Program-made: the position numbers and the translations under genes
The notes under the pieces: generated by a model
Database searches by the model: none
The model's input: the letters and a program-made list of their open reading frames with translations, nothing else
What the model was told of the DNA's origin: nothing
In this document: positions 41,692 to 51,479 of the stretch, in pieces
Position numbering within the stretch: position 1 is the stretch's first letter
How the letters are laid out: each line of letters starts with the position of its first letter
NCBI RefSeq assembly: GCF_016862435.1
Contig: NZ_BOMY01000038.1
Location: 186,001 to 250,000 of the forward strand
Direction: 5' to 3'
DNA: 64,000 bases
DNA from: Paractinoplanes tereljensis
GTDB lineage: Bacteria; Actinomycetota; Actinomycetes; Mycobacteriales; Micromonosporaceae

Positions 41692-44196
41692 GTGAGCTCG
41701 GTGGACGACGAGGCGCTGGCCATCTGGCGGACCGCCGCCGCCCACGTCGACCGGCACGAACTCGCGACGGCGGAACGGCTCCTCACCCCGTACGCGTCCC
41801 GGGATGACCTCTCCCCCGCGGTGGGCGGCCGGATCCTGCTGGAATGGGCGTGGTTGCGGGCCGCCGGCGGACGGCCGGACGAGGCCGCCGCGGCCTACCA
41901 GCGGGTGATCGCTCTCGGCGAACCGGCCGACCTGGTCTCGGAGGCACTCCTGGAGGCCGGCATCCTGGCCCGCAACCGAGGCCGGCTCGCCGAGGCGGAC
42001 CGGTTCCTGACGGCGGCGGCGACCGTGGCGACCACGCAGCGGGACTGGTTGCGCGTCGGGCAGACGCTCGCCCAGCGGGTCGTGGTCGCCCACCTCGGCT
42101 ATCGCTTCCTGGACGGCCGTGAACTGCTCACCGAGCTGGCCGGGGTGCTCAACCGCTGCCCGCCGTCGGACCGCACCGACCAGCTGCGCGCCGACCTCTG
42201 CCATCAGGGGGCCGTGTCGGCCCGCATCAGCCGCGACTTCGACCGGGCACGGGAGCTGCTGGCCGAGGCCCGCGAGCGGTACTCGGCGCTGGGCCGGCGG
42301 ATCGGGGTGGCCAACGCCGACCGGGAACTGGGCGCCGTGCTCGACCAGATCGGCGACGAGGAGGGCGCCCGGCGGGCGTACGGCGGCGCGTTCGTCGCGT
42401 ACCTCCGGGCCGGTCGCGCCCTCGGCGCGGCCCACGCCGCCCGGCGACTCGGCCAGTTGCGGCTGCTCGCGGTCCCGGAGGATCCGGCCGCCGCGCCCTA
42501 CGCCCGGCGCCGGTTCCACCAGGCACTGCGTCTCGGCGACGGCGAGCCCGGCAACCGGATGCTGTGCGAGCTGTTCCTGGCCCGGCTCGACCGGCTGACC
42601 GGCGACCTCGGCGCCGCCGAGACCCGGCTCGCCGGCCTGCCCTACGGCACCGGCCCGCAGGCCGCCCGCGACCTGTCCCAGGCCGCGGTGGAATGGGCCA
42701 TGATCGCCCGGGATCGGGGCGACCGGGCGACCGCCGTCGAGATGCTCGGCCAGGCGCTGCGCCCGCTCGATGAGGACGCCGATCCGAGCGCCGCGTCGAT
42801 CGCCCACTACCAGCTGGCCTATCAGCTCATCCTCGACGAACGGGTCGACGAGGCCCGCGACCATGCGGTGGCCGCGTTCCAGCTCGCCGAGCGGGCCGGG
42901 CGGCGGCTCAGCTCCCCGGCCGACCGGGAGACGTTCTACCGCGACCAGCGGCAGGCGTACATCCTGGCCATGCACTGCGCCGCCCGGGCCGGCGACGGGA
43001 TGAGCGCGTTCGCGGTGGCGACCGCCGCCCGCGCCGAGGCCATGTCGGCGTTCGTCCGCGGCGGCACCCGCTTCAGCACCGAACTGCGCGACCTGGTTGA
43101 CACGATCGCCCTGGCCCGCGGCACGGCCCGGCTTCCCGAGCTGTACCGGCGGCTGGAGCGACTGACCACCGTCGAGCTGCGGCGCGCCGTCACCCCCGAG
43201 CCGGCGAATCTCGCCGACACGGTCGCGGCCCTGCCGCCGGGCGGTCACGCTCTCCTGCTCGACGTGCTGGAGGACGAGAACACCATCTGCAACCGAATCT
43301 GGTTGCCACCGGACGGGACACCCCAGGTCGACGAGGTGGAACTGCCCGATCCGGTACGCCGGTGGCTGGACCGCTATCACGCCGGTGAGCCCGGTCTCGC
43401 CGCCGTGCCGCAGGACGACGAACTGGCCGCTCTCGGTGCCGCGATCATCCCGCCCGGCCTGGCCGAATTGCTCGCGTCGGGGGCCGAACCGCCGCTGGTG
43501 GTGTCGACCGGTGGCCTGCTCGGGCCGGTGCCGGTCGCGGCCATCCGGATCGGCTCGCGCTACCTGGCCGAGCTGGCCCGGATCGCGATCGTGCCGGCCA
43601 TCACCCTGTGGACCTCGATCCGGTCCCGGCCGCCGCGATCCGGGTCGGGCGTCATCGCGTACCTCGATCCGGCCCTGCCCGGCACCCAGCGCGAGAAACC
43701 GCTGCTGGTCCAGGCATTCCCGGAGGCTGTTCTGGTGCCCCGCGAGCGGGTGCGGACCGCCCTGGCCGATGCCGGCGATCAGGCGTTGGTGGTGCTGAGC
43801 GTGCACGGCACCGAGGCGAGGGGCCTCGGCCAGGCTCTGATGCTCGCCGAGGACGACCCGCTGACCGCGGCCGAGCTGCTGACCGGCCGGCTGCCCGACG
43901 GGGTCCTGATGCCGGCGTGCTGGGCCGGCCGCATCGATCTGCGGACGGCGGTGGAACCGCTCGGCCTCCCGACGGCGGCACTGCTGGCCGGGGCTCGCTG
44001 GGTGCTGGCCGGAACCATCGACATCGCCGGCACCACCACCGCCTCCCTGCTAGGCGCCTTCTACCAGCGGCTGGCGGCCGGCGAGCCGCCGGTCGACGCC
44101 CTGCGCGAGGTCCAGCTCGGCTATCTGAGCAGACGAAAGACGATGCCACCCCATACCTGGGCGGGATTGTCCATAGTAGGAGACGGATTCCGGTGA
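41692..44196 (+). CDS. second CHAT-domain protease with TPR-like array
   Basis: 834 residues from GTG 41692. The N-terminal 450 residues are helical repeats (ELATAERLLTPYASRDDL, GRPDEAAAAYQRVIALGE, RDFDRARELLAEARERYSAL). The CHAT domain (about 500-834) has the substrate-loop motif STGGLLGPVPVAAIRIG, His705 in VVLSVHGTE, Cys743 in LMPACWAGR and the terminal HTWAGLSIVG. Both dyad residues are intact. It is only distantly similar to the first CHAT protein, so this is not a recent duplication. Divergent from the CATRA pair; likely an effector or processing protease of the same island. Confidence 0.9.
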   Translation: MSSVDDEALAIWRTAAAHVDRHELATAERLLTPYASRDDLSPAVGGRILLEWAWLRAAGGRPDEAAAAYQRVIALGEPADLVSEALLEAGILARNRGRLAEADRFLTAAATVATTQRDWLRVGQTLAQRVVVAHLGYRFLDGRELLTELAGVLNRCPPSDRTDQLRADLCHQGAVSARISRDFDRARELLAEARERYSALGRRIGVANADRELGAVLDQIGDEEGARRAYGGAFVAYLRAGRALGAAHAARRLGQLRLLAVPEDPAAAPYARRRFHQALRLGDGEPGNRMLCELFLARLDRLTGDLGAAETRLAGLPYGTGPQAARDLSQAAVEWAMIARDRGDRATAVEMLGQALRPLDEDADPSAASIAHYQLAYQLILDERVDEARDHAVAAFQLAERAGRRLSSPADRETFYRDQRQAYILAMHCAARAGDGMSAFAVATAARAEAMSAFVRGGTRFSTELRDLVDTIALARGTARLPELYRRLERLTTVELRRAVTPEPANLADTVAALPPGGHALLLDVLEDENTICNRIWLPPDGTPQVDEVELPDPVRRWLDRYHAGEPGLAAVPQDDELAALGAAIIPPGLAELLASGAEPPLVVSTGGLLGPVPVAAIRIGSRYLAELARIAIVPAITLWTSIRSRPPRSGSGVIAYLDPALPGTQREKPLLVQAFPEAVLVPRERVRTALADAGDQALVVLSVHGTEARGLGQALMLAEDDPLTAAELLTGRLPDGVLMPACWAGRIDLRTAVEPLGLPTAALLAGARWVLAGTIDIAGTTTASLLGAFYQRLAAGEPPVDALREVQLGYLSRRKTMPPHTWAGLSIVGDGFR

Positions 44197-44451
44197 CCGA
44201 TCCAGTCGACGTTCTGCCCGGACGGTCCTCCCGTTCCGAGTAGCCCCTCCCTAGCCTCGGGTCGCAGTCCCCCGGCGGCGACTCCACAATGGACGGCTGG
44301 CAGGGATGACGCGTTGACCGACCCGGCGGGTGTTTTCGGTCTTTGTGCACAGTGGACACATCGATCCCTCGACGGCCCGGCCTTGCAGGCCAAACGTGCC
44401 AGTCTCTTTGCACCCATCGACAGGGATGAGCACTTCACGGGGGAGTCTGTC

Positions 44452-47034
44452 ATGTCGTTGCGATATGTGCTGCGTGCTGTCTGGACCGGGCTGGCGGCCG
44501 CTGCCTTCGCGGTCCTGATCTGTTGGTTTGTTCTGCTCGGGTTGGCCTCGGCCGGCGGGGACGCCGGCATGATCGCCGGGTTCCTCGGCACCGGGCCGGG
44601 CGGCCTGGCCGTGGCCGTCGCGGCCGCCACCGGCGCTCCGGTCGAGTGGGCCGGCGGCCGGCTCAACCCGATCCTGCTGCTTCTTGACGGCTCGCCGCTG
44701 GCGCTCATCGCGCTCGGGCCCGCTCTCAGCGCCGCCCGGCTGGGCCTGGCGGTCCGCCGGCGTGCGGCGTCCTTCGCGGTGGCGGCGGCCACCGGCTACG
44801 CCGCGGCGCTCGCCGCCTTCGTCGCCCTCGCCGGCGCTCTGCCGGCCGACCCGCTGTTCCGCGTTCACGCACCGGCCGGTTGGGTCGCGCTCACCGCGCT
44901 CGCCTGGTCCGCGGTCGCGCTGCTGGCGACCCGCGCGACCCGCGCGACCCGCGGCGTAGCCGTCACGGTCGCGCCCGGTGGGTGGCCTGCCCGCACCCGG
45001 CGGATGGCCACGGCCACCGCCCTGCTCCTGGTGGCGGCCGGCTTCACGGCCGCCCGGCCCGCTGTGGCCGGGCCTGGTGACGGGCGGGTGCGGCCGTTCG
45101 CCGGTGGCATGACGGCCGCGCCGGTCGGCTATCACCGGCCCGGTGTGGCGGCGGCCCTCGAGCAAGCCAGAGCCGAGCGCGGCGGCGTCGCCCTGGTCAG
45201 CAACGACCCGTGGCGGGGTACTCCGTCCATGGTGGGTATGAGCAGCCCGTTCGGCGGAGACGCGCGGGCCTGGCTGAAGCAGCATGCCGGCCTGTTCGGG
45301 ATGGCTGACCCGGGTGCGCAGCTGCGGCCCCTGCGCGAGCAGCGCGACCCCACCGGCGAGCGGCACCTCTGGTTCGAGCAGCACATCGACGGCATCCCGG
45401 TGCTCGGGTCGCGGGTCGGTCTGCACCTCGACCGCACCGGGCGGACCGTCGAGTTCGTGACCAACGGCGCCGAGCCCGCGCTCGCCGTGCCGACCACCAA
45501 GGCCACGGTGGCCGACAGCGCCGCGCTGGCCACCGCCCGGCTGGCGCTGCCGGGCGGGCGGCTGGCCGAGCCGGTGCGGCTGGCCCTGCTGCCCGCGGAC
45601 GCCGACCCGGGCCGGGCCAGCCCGACCGTGCTGGCCTGGCAGGTGTGGCTGGCCGATCCGGCGGCGGGAGTGTCCAACGTGTACTTCGTCGATGCCACCG
45701 GCGGCCGTCTGGTCTACGCGCTGCCCCGGGCGAGCGAGGCCAAGCACCGCTCGATCCGGGACGCCAACAAGCTGACCGAGCTGCCCATCCTCCCCAAGCG
45801 GGTGGAGGGTCAGGGCCCGTCCGACGTGGCCGACGTGAACGACGCCTACGACCGGCTGGGCCAGGTCTACGACTACTACTCGAACGTGCACAGCCGGGAC
45901 AGCTACAACGGCACCGGCGGCGACCTGAACGCCGTCGTGCGGGTGCGGCAGAAGAAGGACGAGAAGTGGGTCAACGCCGCGTTCGTGCCCGGTGACATCG
46001 ACACCATGATCTACGGCGAGGACATGGTGGTGCTGGACGTGACCGCGCACGAGCTCACCCACGGCGTCACGTTCTCCACCGCCGACCTCTGGTACATGTA
46101 CCAGTCCGGCGCGCTCAACGAGAGCTTCTCCGACATCTTCGGTGAGGCCGTCGAGAACTACGTCCGGAAGTCCAACGACTGGCTGATGGGTGCGGAGATC
46201 CCGGGGATCGGCGCGATTCGCAGCATGGCCTTCCCGGAGATATTCGGCGACCCCGACAACTACCACAAGTTCAAGTCGGGCTGCGGCGACTGGGGTGGCG
46301 TGCACAGCAACAGCGGCATCCAGAACAAGATGTTCTATCTGCTGTCGACGAAGATCGGCATCGAGAAGGCCGCGAAGATCGCGTACCGGACGCTGACCAC
46401 GTACCTGTCGCCGCGGGCCCGCTTCACCGACTCGCGGGTCGGCTTCATGGAGTCGGCCAACAAGCTGTACGGCAAGAGTTCGGCCGAGGCCAAGGAGGCC
46501 GAGGCGGCCTGGACCGCGGTCGGGGTGGACGGCGTGTTCGAGCAGCCCCGCCAGGACTGCCTGTGCATCGCCGACTCGTCGCTGTCCGGCGGCGGTCTCG
46601 ACGGCCTCGACCCGCAGGGTCCGGGCGTCGACGCGGTGCTCGCCGCGGTGCTGCACGTGCGGGACCTGTTCTCGACCACCCGCACCCCGGCGCTGCGGCA
46701 CTACGAGCGTGTCTACGCGCTCTCCGGCGAGCGGGCGGTGGAACTGATGGGCGCGGACCCGCAGCTCAAGAAGCAGACCGCGCACGCCGTGCAGACCCTC
46801 GAACCGATGTTCCGCACGGTCGGCACCACGGCCGGCGACAGCACGGTCATCACCGCCACCCAGCTCGGCGAGCTGCGTGACCTGCTGACGGCGTACGCGA
46901 CCGCGGACCGCGCGGCCGGCGGTGGCGGGCTCGCCGACCGGATCGAGACCGAGCTGGCCTCGGCGTCGTTCGACGAGTTGGCCGGCAAGACCGTGAACCA
47001 GGCTCTCGCCTTCCTCGACACGCGGGTCGGGTGA
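44452..47034 (+). CDS. M4 (thermolysin-like) metalloprotease with multi-pass membrane N-terminus
   Basis: 860 residues from ATG 44452 (GGGGGAG upstream). The first 210 residues hold about six hydrophobic helices (LAAAAFAVLICWFVLLGLA, PILLLLDGSPLALIALGP, LALAGALPADPL region and others) in place of a simple signal peptide. A FTP/PepSY-like propeptide follows (about 230-430), then the M4 catalytic domain with HELTH at 533-537 and zinc Glu557 in NESFSD. Extracellular M4 enzymes cleave before hydrophobic residues. This one would be tethered by its membrane domain. First of three genes joined by 4-bp overlaps (M4, S8, lipoprotein). Confidence 0.88.
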   Translation: MSLRYVLRAVWTGLAAAAFAVLICWFVLLGLASAGGDAGMIAGFLGTGPGGLAVAVAAATGAPVEWAGGRLNPILLLLDGSPLALIALGPALSAARLGLAVRRRAASFAVAAATGYAAALAAFVALAGALPADPLFRVHAPAGWVALTALAWSAVALLATRATRATRGVAVTVAPGGWPARTRRMATATALLLVAAGFTAARPAVAGPGDGRVRPFAGGMTAAPVGYHRPGVAAALEQARAERGGVALVSNDPWRGTPSMVGMSSPFGGDARAWLKQHAGLFGMADPGAQLRPLREQRDPTGERHLWFEQHIDGIPVLGSRVGLHLDRTGRTVEFVTNGAEPALAVPTTKATVADSAALATARLALPGGRLAEPVRLALLPADADPGRASPTVLAWQVWLADPAAGVSNVYFVDATGGRLVYALPRASEAKHRSIRDANKLTELPILPKRVEGQGPSDVADVNDAYDRLGQVYDYYSNVHSRDSYNGTGGDLNAVVRVRQKKDEKWVNAAFVPGDIDTMIYGEDMVVLDVTAHELTHGVTFSTADLWYMYQSGALNESFSDIFGEAVENYVRKSNDWLMGAEIPGIGAIRSMAFPEIFGDPDNYHKFKSGCGDWGGVHSNSGIQNKMFYLLSTKIGIEKAAKIAYRTLTTYLSPRARFTDSRVGFMESANKLYGKSSAEAKEAEAAWTAVGVDGVFEQPRQDCLCIADSSLSGGGLDGLDPQGPGVDAVLAAVLHVRDLFSTTRTPALRHYERVYALSGERAVELMGADPQLKKQTAHAVQTLEPMFRTVGTTAGDSTVITATQLGELRDLLTAYATADRAAGGGGLADRIETELASASFDELAGKTVNQALAFLDTRVG

Positions 47035-50000
47035 TCGCCGTGCGATCGGTGGTCGTCCTCCTGCTCATCCTCACCGGGGTCGCGGTGCCGGCGGCGGCAA
47101 CTCAAGCCAAGGCAGTGGCCGAGGGCAAGCGCGCCGACGTTCTGGTCGAGCTGCGCGAGCACGCTGACCTCAGCGGCGCCCGGCAGCGTACGACGCACGG
47201 TGCGCGGGTCGCGTACGGCCAGAAGAGCCTGACCGAAACCGCGGCCCGGACCCAGCGCGGGGTGGTCGATGCCCTGCAGCGGCGCGGCGCCAAGTTCCGC
47301 TCGCTGTGGATCGTCAACGCCGTGGCCGTGACCGGCGCGGACGCGGCGCTCGTGGCCGAGCTGGCCGCCCGGCCCGAGGTGAAGTCGGTGCGCGCGGTCC
47401 GCACCTTCGCCGTGCCGAAGCCGACCCGGTCGGAAGCCGTCGCGGCCGCGGCGTCGGTGGAGTGGAACGTGGCCAGCATCGGCGCCGACCGGGTCTGGTC
47501 CGACTACGGCACCCGGGGCGAGGGCATCGTGGTGGCCAGCATCGACACCGGGGTGCAGTTCGACCACCCGGCGCTGGTCGAGCACTATCGCGGAAACCTC
47601 GGCGGCGGTGTTTTCCAACACCGATACAACTGGTTCGACCCGTACGGCCAATGCGGTCTTGATGTTGGTCCGTGCGACAGCAATGGGCACGGCACGCACA
47701 CGATGGGCACGATGGTCGGCGACGACGGCGACGCCAACCACATCGGGGTCGCGCCGGGTGCCCGCTGGATGGCGGCTCGCGGGTGCGACGGAGGTGGCGG
47801 TTGCAGCACGCTCGGCCTGCTGCTGGCCGGGCAATGGCTGATGACGCCGCTCGACGAGGCCTACGGCAACCCGCGGCCCGACCTCGCGCCGCACGTCATC
47901 AACAACTCCTGGGGCTCGTCCGTCAGCGACCCGTTCTTCGCCGACATGGTGCACAACTGGATCGCGGTCGGCATCATGCCGGTCTTCTCGGCCGGCAACG
48001 ACGGGCCGTACTGCGGCTCGGTCGGCTCGCCCGCCGATTACGCGGAGAGCTACACGGTGGGCGCCTACGGCAGCACCGGCGCCATCGCCTCGTTCTCCAG
48101 CCGCGGCGCCACCGGCGCCACCGTGACCAAACCCGATGTGGCCGCGCCCGGCGTCTCGATCCGGTCGTCCATCAACGGAAGCCGCTACGACGTCTACGAC
48201 GGTACGTCGATGGCCGGCCCGCACGTGGCCGGCGCGGTGGCGCTGCTGTGGTCGGCCGCGCCGTCGCTGATCGGCAACATCGCCGCGACCCGGCAGCTGC
48301 TCGACGACTCCGCGGTCGACGTGGCCGACACGACCTGCGGCGGCAATGCCGACGACAACGCGGTCTGGGGCGAGGGCCGGATGGACGTGTACGCCGCGGT
48401 CGGCCGAGCCCCGCGCGGGGCGACCGGCACGCTCACCGGTGTGGTCCGCAGCGGCGGCACGGCGGCCGCCGGCGTCCGCGTGCACGTGGCCGGGAGCAAC
48501 CGGATCGACCGGGTCGCCAATACCGACGCGACCGGCCGCTACACGATGGCCCTGCCGTCGGGCTCGTACCGGATCGACGTGTCCGGCTTCGGTTATCTGC
48601 CGGCTACTCCGCCCGACCTGACGATCGCCGCCGGGCAGACCACCACGGTCGACGTCACGCTGGCCGGGCTGGCCCGGCACACGCTGTCCGGCGTGGTCCG
48701 GGACACCGGCGGCGTACCGGCTCCGGGCATCTCGATGCGCCTGCTCGGCACTCCGCTGGCCGCGGTCGCGACCGGCGCCGACGGGCGGTACGTGATTTCC
48801 GGGGTGCCGGCCGGCTCTTACACGCTGACCTTCGGCGCGGGCCGGTGCCTCGCCGCCGGCACCCGGCTGGTCACGGTGGACGGGGACGAGACCGTGGACC
48901 TGAACCCGTCCGCCCGGCTCGACGCGGCCGGCTACCAGTGCCAGCGCTCCACGGCGGCGTACGTGGCCGGCTCGACCGTGCTGGCGCTCACCGGCGACGA
49001 CGAGTCGCAGCAGGTCACGCTGCCGTTCGCGATGCCGTTCTACGGCGGCCGGTTCAGCACGGCCTGGGTCGCCACCAACGGGTTCCTCACCTTCGACCGC
49101 GGCCTGGACAACTCGATCAACCGCGAGGTGCCGAACGCCTCGCCACCCAACTCGGCGGTCTTCGCGCTCTGGGACGACCTGGTGGTGGACGCGTCGGCGA
49201 GCGTGCGCACGGCGACCCTCGGCACCGCGCCCAGTCGCCGGTTCGTGGTCGAGTGGCGCAACGTGACGTTCTACGACGACGGCAGCCAGCGGGCCACGTT
49301 CTCGGTGGAACTGCACGAGCAGGGCGGCATCACCGTGCATTACGGCGATCTGACCGGCCCGCTGGCCCGCGGCGCGGCCGCCTCGGTCGGCATCGAGAAC
49401 GAGCAGGGCTCGATCGGCCTGGAGTACTCGCTCGACACCGAGACGCTCACGGCCGGGACCGCGGTGGAGTTCCACACGTCCGGCACGATCCGCGGCACGG
49501 TCACCAAGCCGGACGGCTCGGCCGCCGCGGGCGCCCGGGTGCAGGCGGTCCGCGGCGACGCCCTGCCGGTCACCACCACGGTGGCGGCCGACGGCACCTA
49601 TTGGCTGCCGCTGCCGCTCGGCACCTACACGGTGGACATCTCGCTGGCCACCTTCGGCACCAACCGCGGCACCGTGGTGCTGGACACCGACGGCGAGACC
49701 GTAGTGCACGACGTGCGGCTGACCGCCAACGAGCGCACGGTCAGCGGCGTCGTCCGCGACGACCTCGGCAACCCGATCGAGGGCGCCCGGGTGCGGCTGG
49801 TGGTGCGCAGCCTGCCGAGCGAGGTGGTCCTGGCGCGCACCGGCGCCGACGGCCGGTTCCGCTTCGAGAAGATCCCGGAGACCGACCTCAACTCCCTGCT
49901 GTACGCCAATGTGACCGGTTGCATGAAGGACGGCCGGACCCTGCTCGAGCCGATCATCGGCGGCGACGTGACCGCAGACGTGATCGTCTATTCCCCGACC

Positions 50001-50840
50001 GGCGTGTACGAGGGCGCCGACGGCTTCGGCTACCAGTGCCGGGTCGCCACCGCACAGCCGGTCACGGCCGCGACGCCGCTGGCGGTCACCGCGACCTGGG
50101 ACACCCCGCCGACCGCGGTGGCGCTGCCGTTCGCGTTCCCGTTCTACGGCAGCACCTACACCACCGCCTACGTGTCCGGCTACGGCTACGTGACGTTCGA
50201 GCCGCAGACCTACCAGTCGACCTCGAACGATTGCCTGGGCAACGGCTCGGCCGGGCTCTTCCCTTATTGGGAGACGCTGACCCTGGACGCGTCGTCGCAG
50301 GTGGTCACCGGGGTGACCGGCACGGCGCCGAACCGCCGGTTCACCATCTCCTGGCGGAACGTGCTGCTGCCCGATGGCACCGGCCGGGCCACCTTCGACG
50401 CGATCCTGGGCGAGGACGGCCGGGCCACCTTCGAATATCCCGTCCTGCCGGACAACGCGACCGCGCGGGGTGGCGGGGTGACGGTCGGCATCGCGGCGCC
50501 GGGCTACGGCGGCAGTTCGCTGGAATATCTCTGCCGGCAGGACAGGCTGCGGCCGGGCGGGGCGCTGGACTTCCTGGCGCCCGGCTACCTGACCGGCACG
50601 GTGACCGATCAGGGCACCGGCACGCCGGTGGCCGGCGCGACCGTGCAACTGATCCGGAACGAGCATCTCGACGGGTCGGCGACCACCGACACGGCCGGCC
50701 GGTTCACCGCCCGGGCACCGCTCGGTTCCTACACCGTGGACGTGACCCACGACGGCCACTTCCCCTGGTCCCGGTCGGCGGTGCCGCTGACCCGGTCCGA
50801 CGTCAGCGTGCGGCAGGACGTCGCACTGATCGCCCGATGA
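47031..50840 (+). CDS. secreted S8 subtilisin-like protease with repeated beta modules
   Basis: 1269 residues. Signal peptide MIAVRSVVVLLLILTGVAVP; I9-type propeptide (about 35-125); peptidase S8 with Asp172 (VVASIDTGVQ), His220 (NGHGTHTMG) and Ser393 (GTSMAGPHVAG). After about 460 there are two copies of a long module: carboxypeptidase-regulatory-like beta domains (TLTGVVRSGGTAAAGVRVHV, TVSGVVRDDLGNPIEGARVR) plus a sandwich with FYGGRFSTAWVATNGFLTF or FYGSTYTTAYVSGYGYVTF. It ends with a last regulatory-like domain. Start GTG overlaps the M4 stop. Extracellular protein degradation or processing. Confidence 0.92.
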   Translation: MIAVRSVVVLLLILTGVAVPAAATQAKAVAEGKRADVLVELREHADLSGARQRTTHGARVAYGQKSLTETAARTQRGVVDALQRRGAKFRSLWIVNAVAVTGADAALVAELAARPEVKSVRAVRTFAVPKPTRSEAVAAAASVEWNVASIGADRVWSDYGTRGEGIVVASIDTGVQFDHPALVEHYRGNLGGGVFQHRYNWFDPYGQCGLDVGPCDSNGHGTHTMGTMVGDDGDANHIGVAPGARWMAARGCDGGGGCSTLGLLLAGQWLMTPLDEAYGNPRPDLAPHVINNSWGSSVSDPFFADMVHNWIAVGIMPVFSAGNDGPYCGSVGSPADYAESYTVGAYGSTGAIASFSSRGATGATVTKPDVAAPGVSIRSSINGSRYDVYDGTSMAGPHVAGAVALLWSAAPSLIGNIAATRQLLDDSAVDVADTTCGGNADDNAVWGEGRMDVYAAVGRAPRGATGTLTGVVRSGGTAAAGVRVHVAGSNRIDRVANTDATGRYTMALPSGSYRIDVSGFGYLPATPPDLTIAAGQTTTVDVTLAGLARHTLSGVVRDTGGVPAPGISMRLLGTPLAAVATGADGRYVISGVPAGSYTLTFGAGRCLAAGTRLVTVDGDETVDLNPSARLDAAGYQCQRSTAAYVAGSTVLALTGDDESQQVTLPFAMPFYGGRFSTAWVATNGFLTFDRGLDNSINREVPNASPPNSAVFALWDDLVVDASASVRTATLGTAPSRRFVVEWRNVTFYDDGSQRATFSVELHEQGGITVHYGDLTGPLARGAAASVGIENEQGSIGLEYSLDTETLTAGTAVEFHTSGTIRGTVTKPDGSAAAGARVQAVRGDALPVTTTVAADGTYWLPLPLGTYTVDISLATFGTNRGTVVLDTDGETVVHDVRLTANERTVSGVVRDDLGNPIEGARVRLVVRSLPSEVVLARTGADGRFRFEKIPETDLNSLLYANVTGCMKDGRTLLEPIIGGDVTADVIVYSPTGVYEGADGFGYQCRVATAQPVTAATPLAVTATWDTPPTAVALPFAFPFYGSTYTTAYVSGYGYVTFEPQTYQSTSNDCLGNGSAGLFPYWETLTLDASSQVVTGVTGTAPNRRFTISWRNVLLPDGTGRATFDAILGEDGRATFEYPVLPDNATARGGGVTVGIAAPGYGGSSLEYLCRQDRLRPGGALDFLAPGYLTGTVTDQGTGTPVAGATVQLIRNEHLDGSATTDTAGRFTARAPLGSYTVDVTHDGHFPWSRSAVPLTRSDVSVRQDVALIAR

Positions 50841-51262
50841 GGCGCGCACGCCGGGCGCTCGCCGCGATCGCGGCGGCGATGCTGCTCGGCGTGCCCGGGT
50901 GCGCCGCCGGCGAGGCGTCGGTCGAGGCTCGGTTGGTCGACGGCGAGCTGCGGCTGACCTTCGACCCGTCGTGCCCGGTGGGGTTCCTGGGGATCAGGGA
51001 CCGCAGCACCACGCTGTGGGAGATCCGCCGCAACAAGGACGCGACGACGCTGGACACGGTGACGGTCGGCGTCGTGCCGCCCGGCTACACCGAGGTCACC
51101 GACGCGCTGACCCGCGACCTGCCACCCGAGCTGACGCTGACCGTGAAGACCGACGGCTGGTTCGGCACCACGATCGACCTGACTGCACTGACCACCGACC
51201 CCCACCGGCTGGACCTGAGCCCGGTCATGAACGAGCTGACCCCGGCCGGCGACCTGTGCTGA
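50837..51262 (+). CDS. small lipoprotein following the protease pair
   Basis: 141 residues: basic start MRRARRALAAIAAAMLLG, lipobox VPGC, then a single beta domain (SVEARLVDGELRLTFDPSCP, TTLWEIRRNKDATTLDTVTV, ELTLTVKTDGWFGTTIDL). No family recognised. ATG overlaps the S8 stop by 4 bp, so it is made with the two proteases and may retain or inhibit them at the surface (inference). Confidence 0.75.
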   Translation: MRRARRALAAIAAAMLLGVPGCAAGEASVEARLVDGELRLTFDPSCPVGFLGIRDRSTTLWEIRRNKDATTLDTVTVGVVPPGYTEVTDALTRDLPPELTLTVKTDGWFGTTIDLTALTTDPHRLDLSPVMNELTPAGDLC

Positions 51263-51370
51263 TCAGTCGGGAACCTTCCCGAGCTGCTCGGCCATGCGGG
51301 ACGCGAGCTGGGCCCGCGAGCTGACGCCCAGCTTCGGGAAGATCTGCCGGTTTGCCGGGTCACCGGTTAA
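51263..51370 (-). pseudogene. remnant of a LuxR-type helix-turn-helix
   Basis: Reading leftward to the stop at 51263-51265 gives DPANRQIFPKLGVSSRAQLA followed by SRMAEQLGKVPD. This is the end of a LuxR HTH in which NRQI is joined directly to FPKLGVSSRAQL, so about 15 residues of the recognition helix region are deleted. No start or N-terminal domain remains. It abuts the lipoprotein stop. Confidence 0.55.
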
Positions 51371-51479
51371 GTCATCGTGCGGAAGCTTCGCGGCTCCCAG
51401 CAATCGACATTCGGCTAAATAGCGAATGGTGCTCCGGTTCCCACCGAAGCACCATCCCGCTGCTACTTGCCGTTGCTGG

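Noticed and set aside
41629..43806. 725-codon leftward frame opposite the second CHAT gene
   Set aside because: Shadow frame; product resembles no family and the plus-strand CHAT dyad is intact.
44251..46785. 844-codon leftward frame opposite the first M4 protease
   Set aside because: Shadow frame; HELTH and NESFSD on the plus strand identify the real gene.
46713..50849. 1378-codon leftward open frame opposite the subtilase gene
   Set aside because: It is the antisense shadow of a GC-rich gene: no domain, no signal, low-complexity Arg/Gly/Val-rich product, while the plus strand carries a complete S8 protease.
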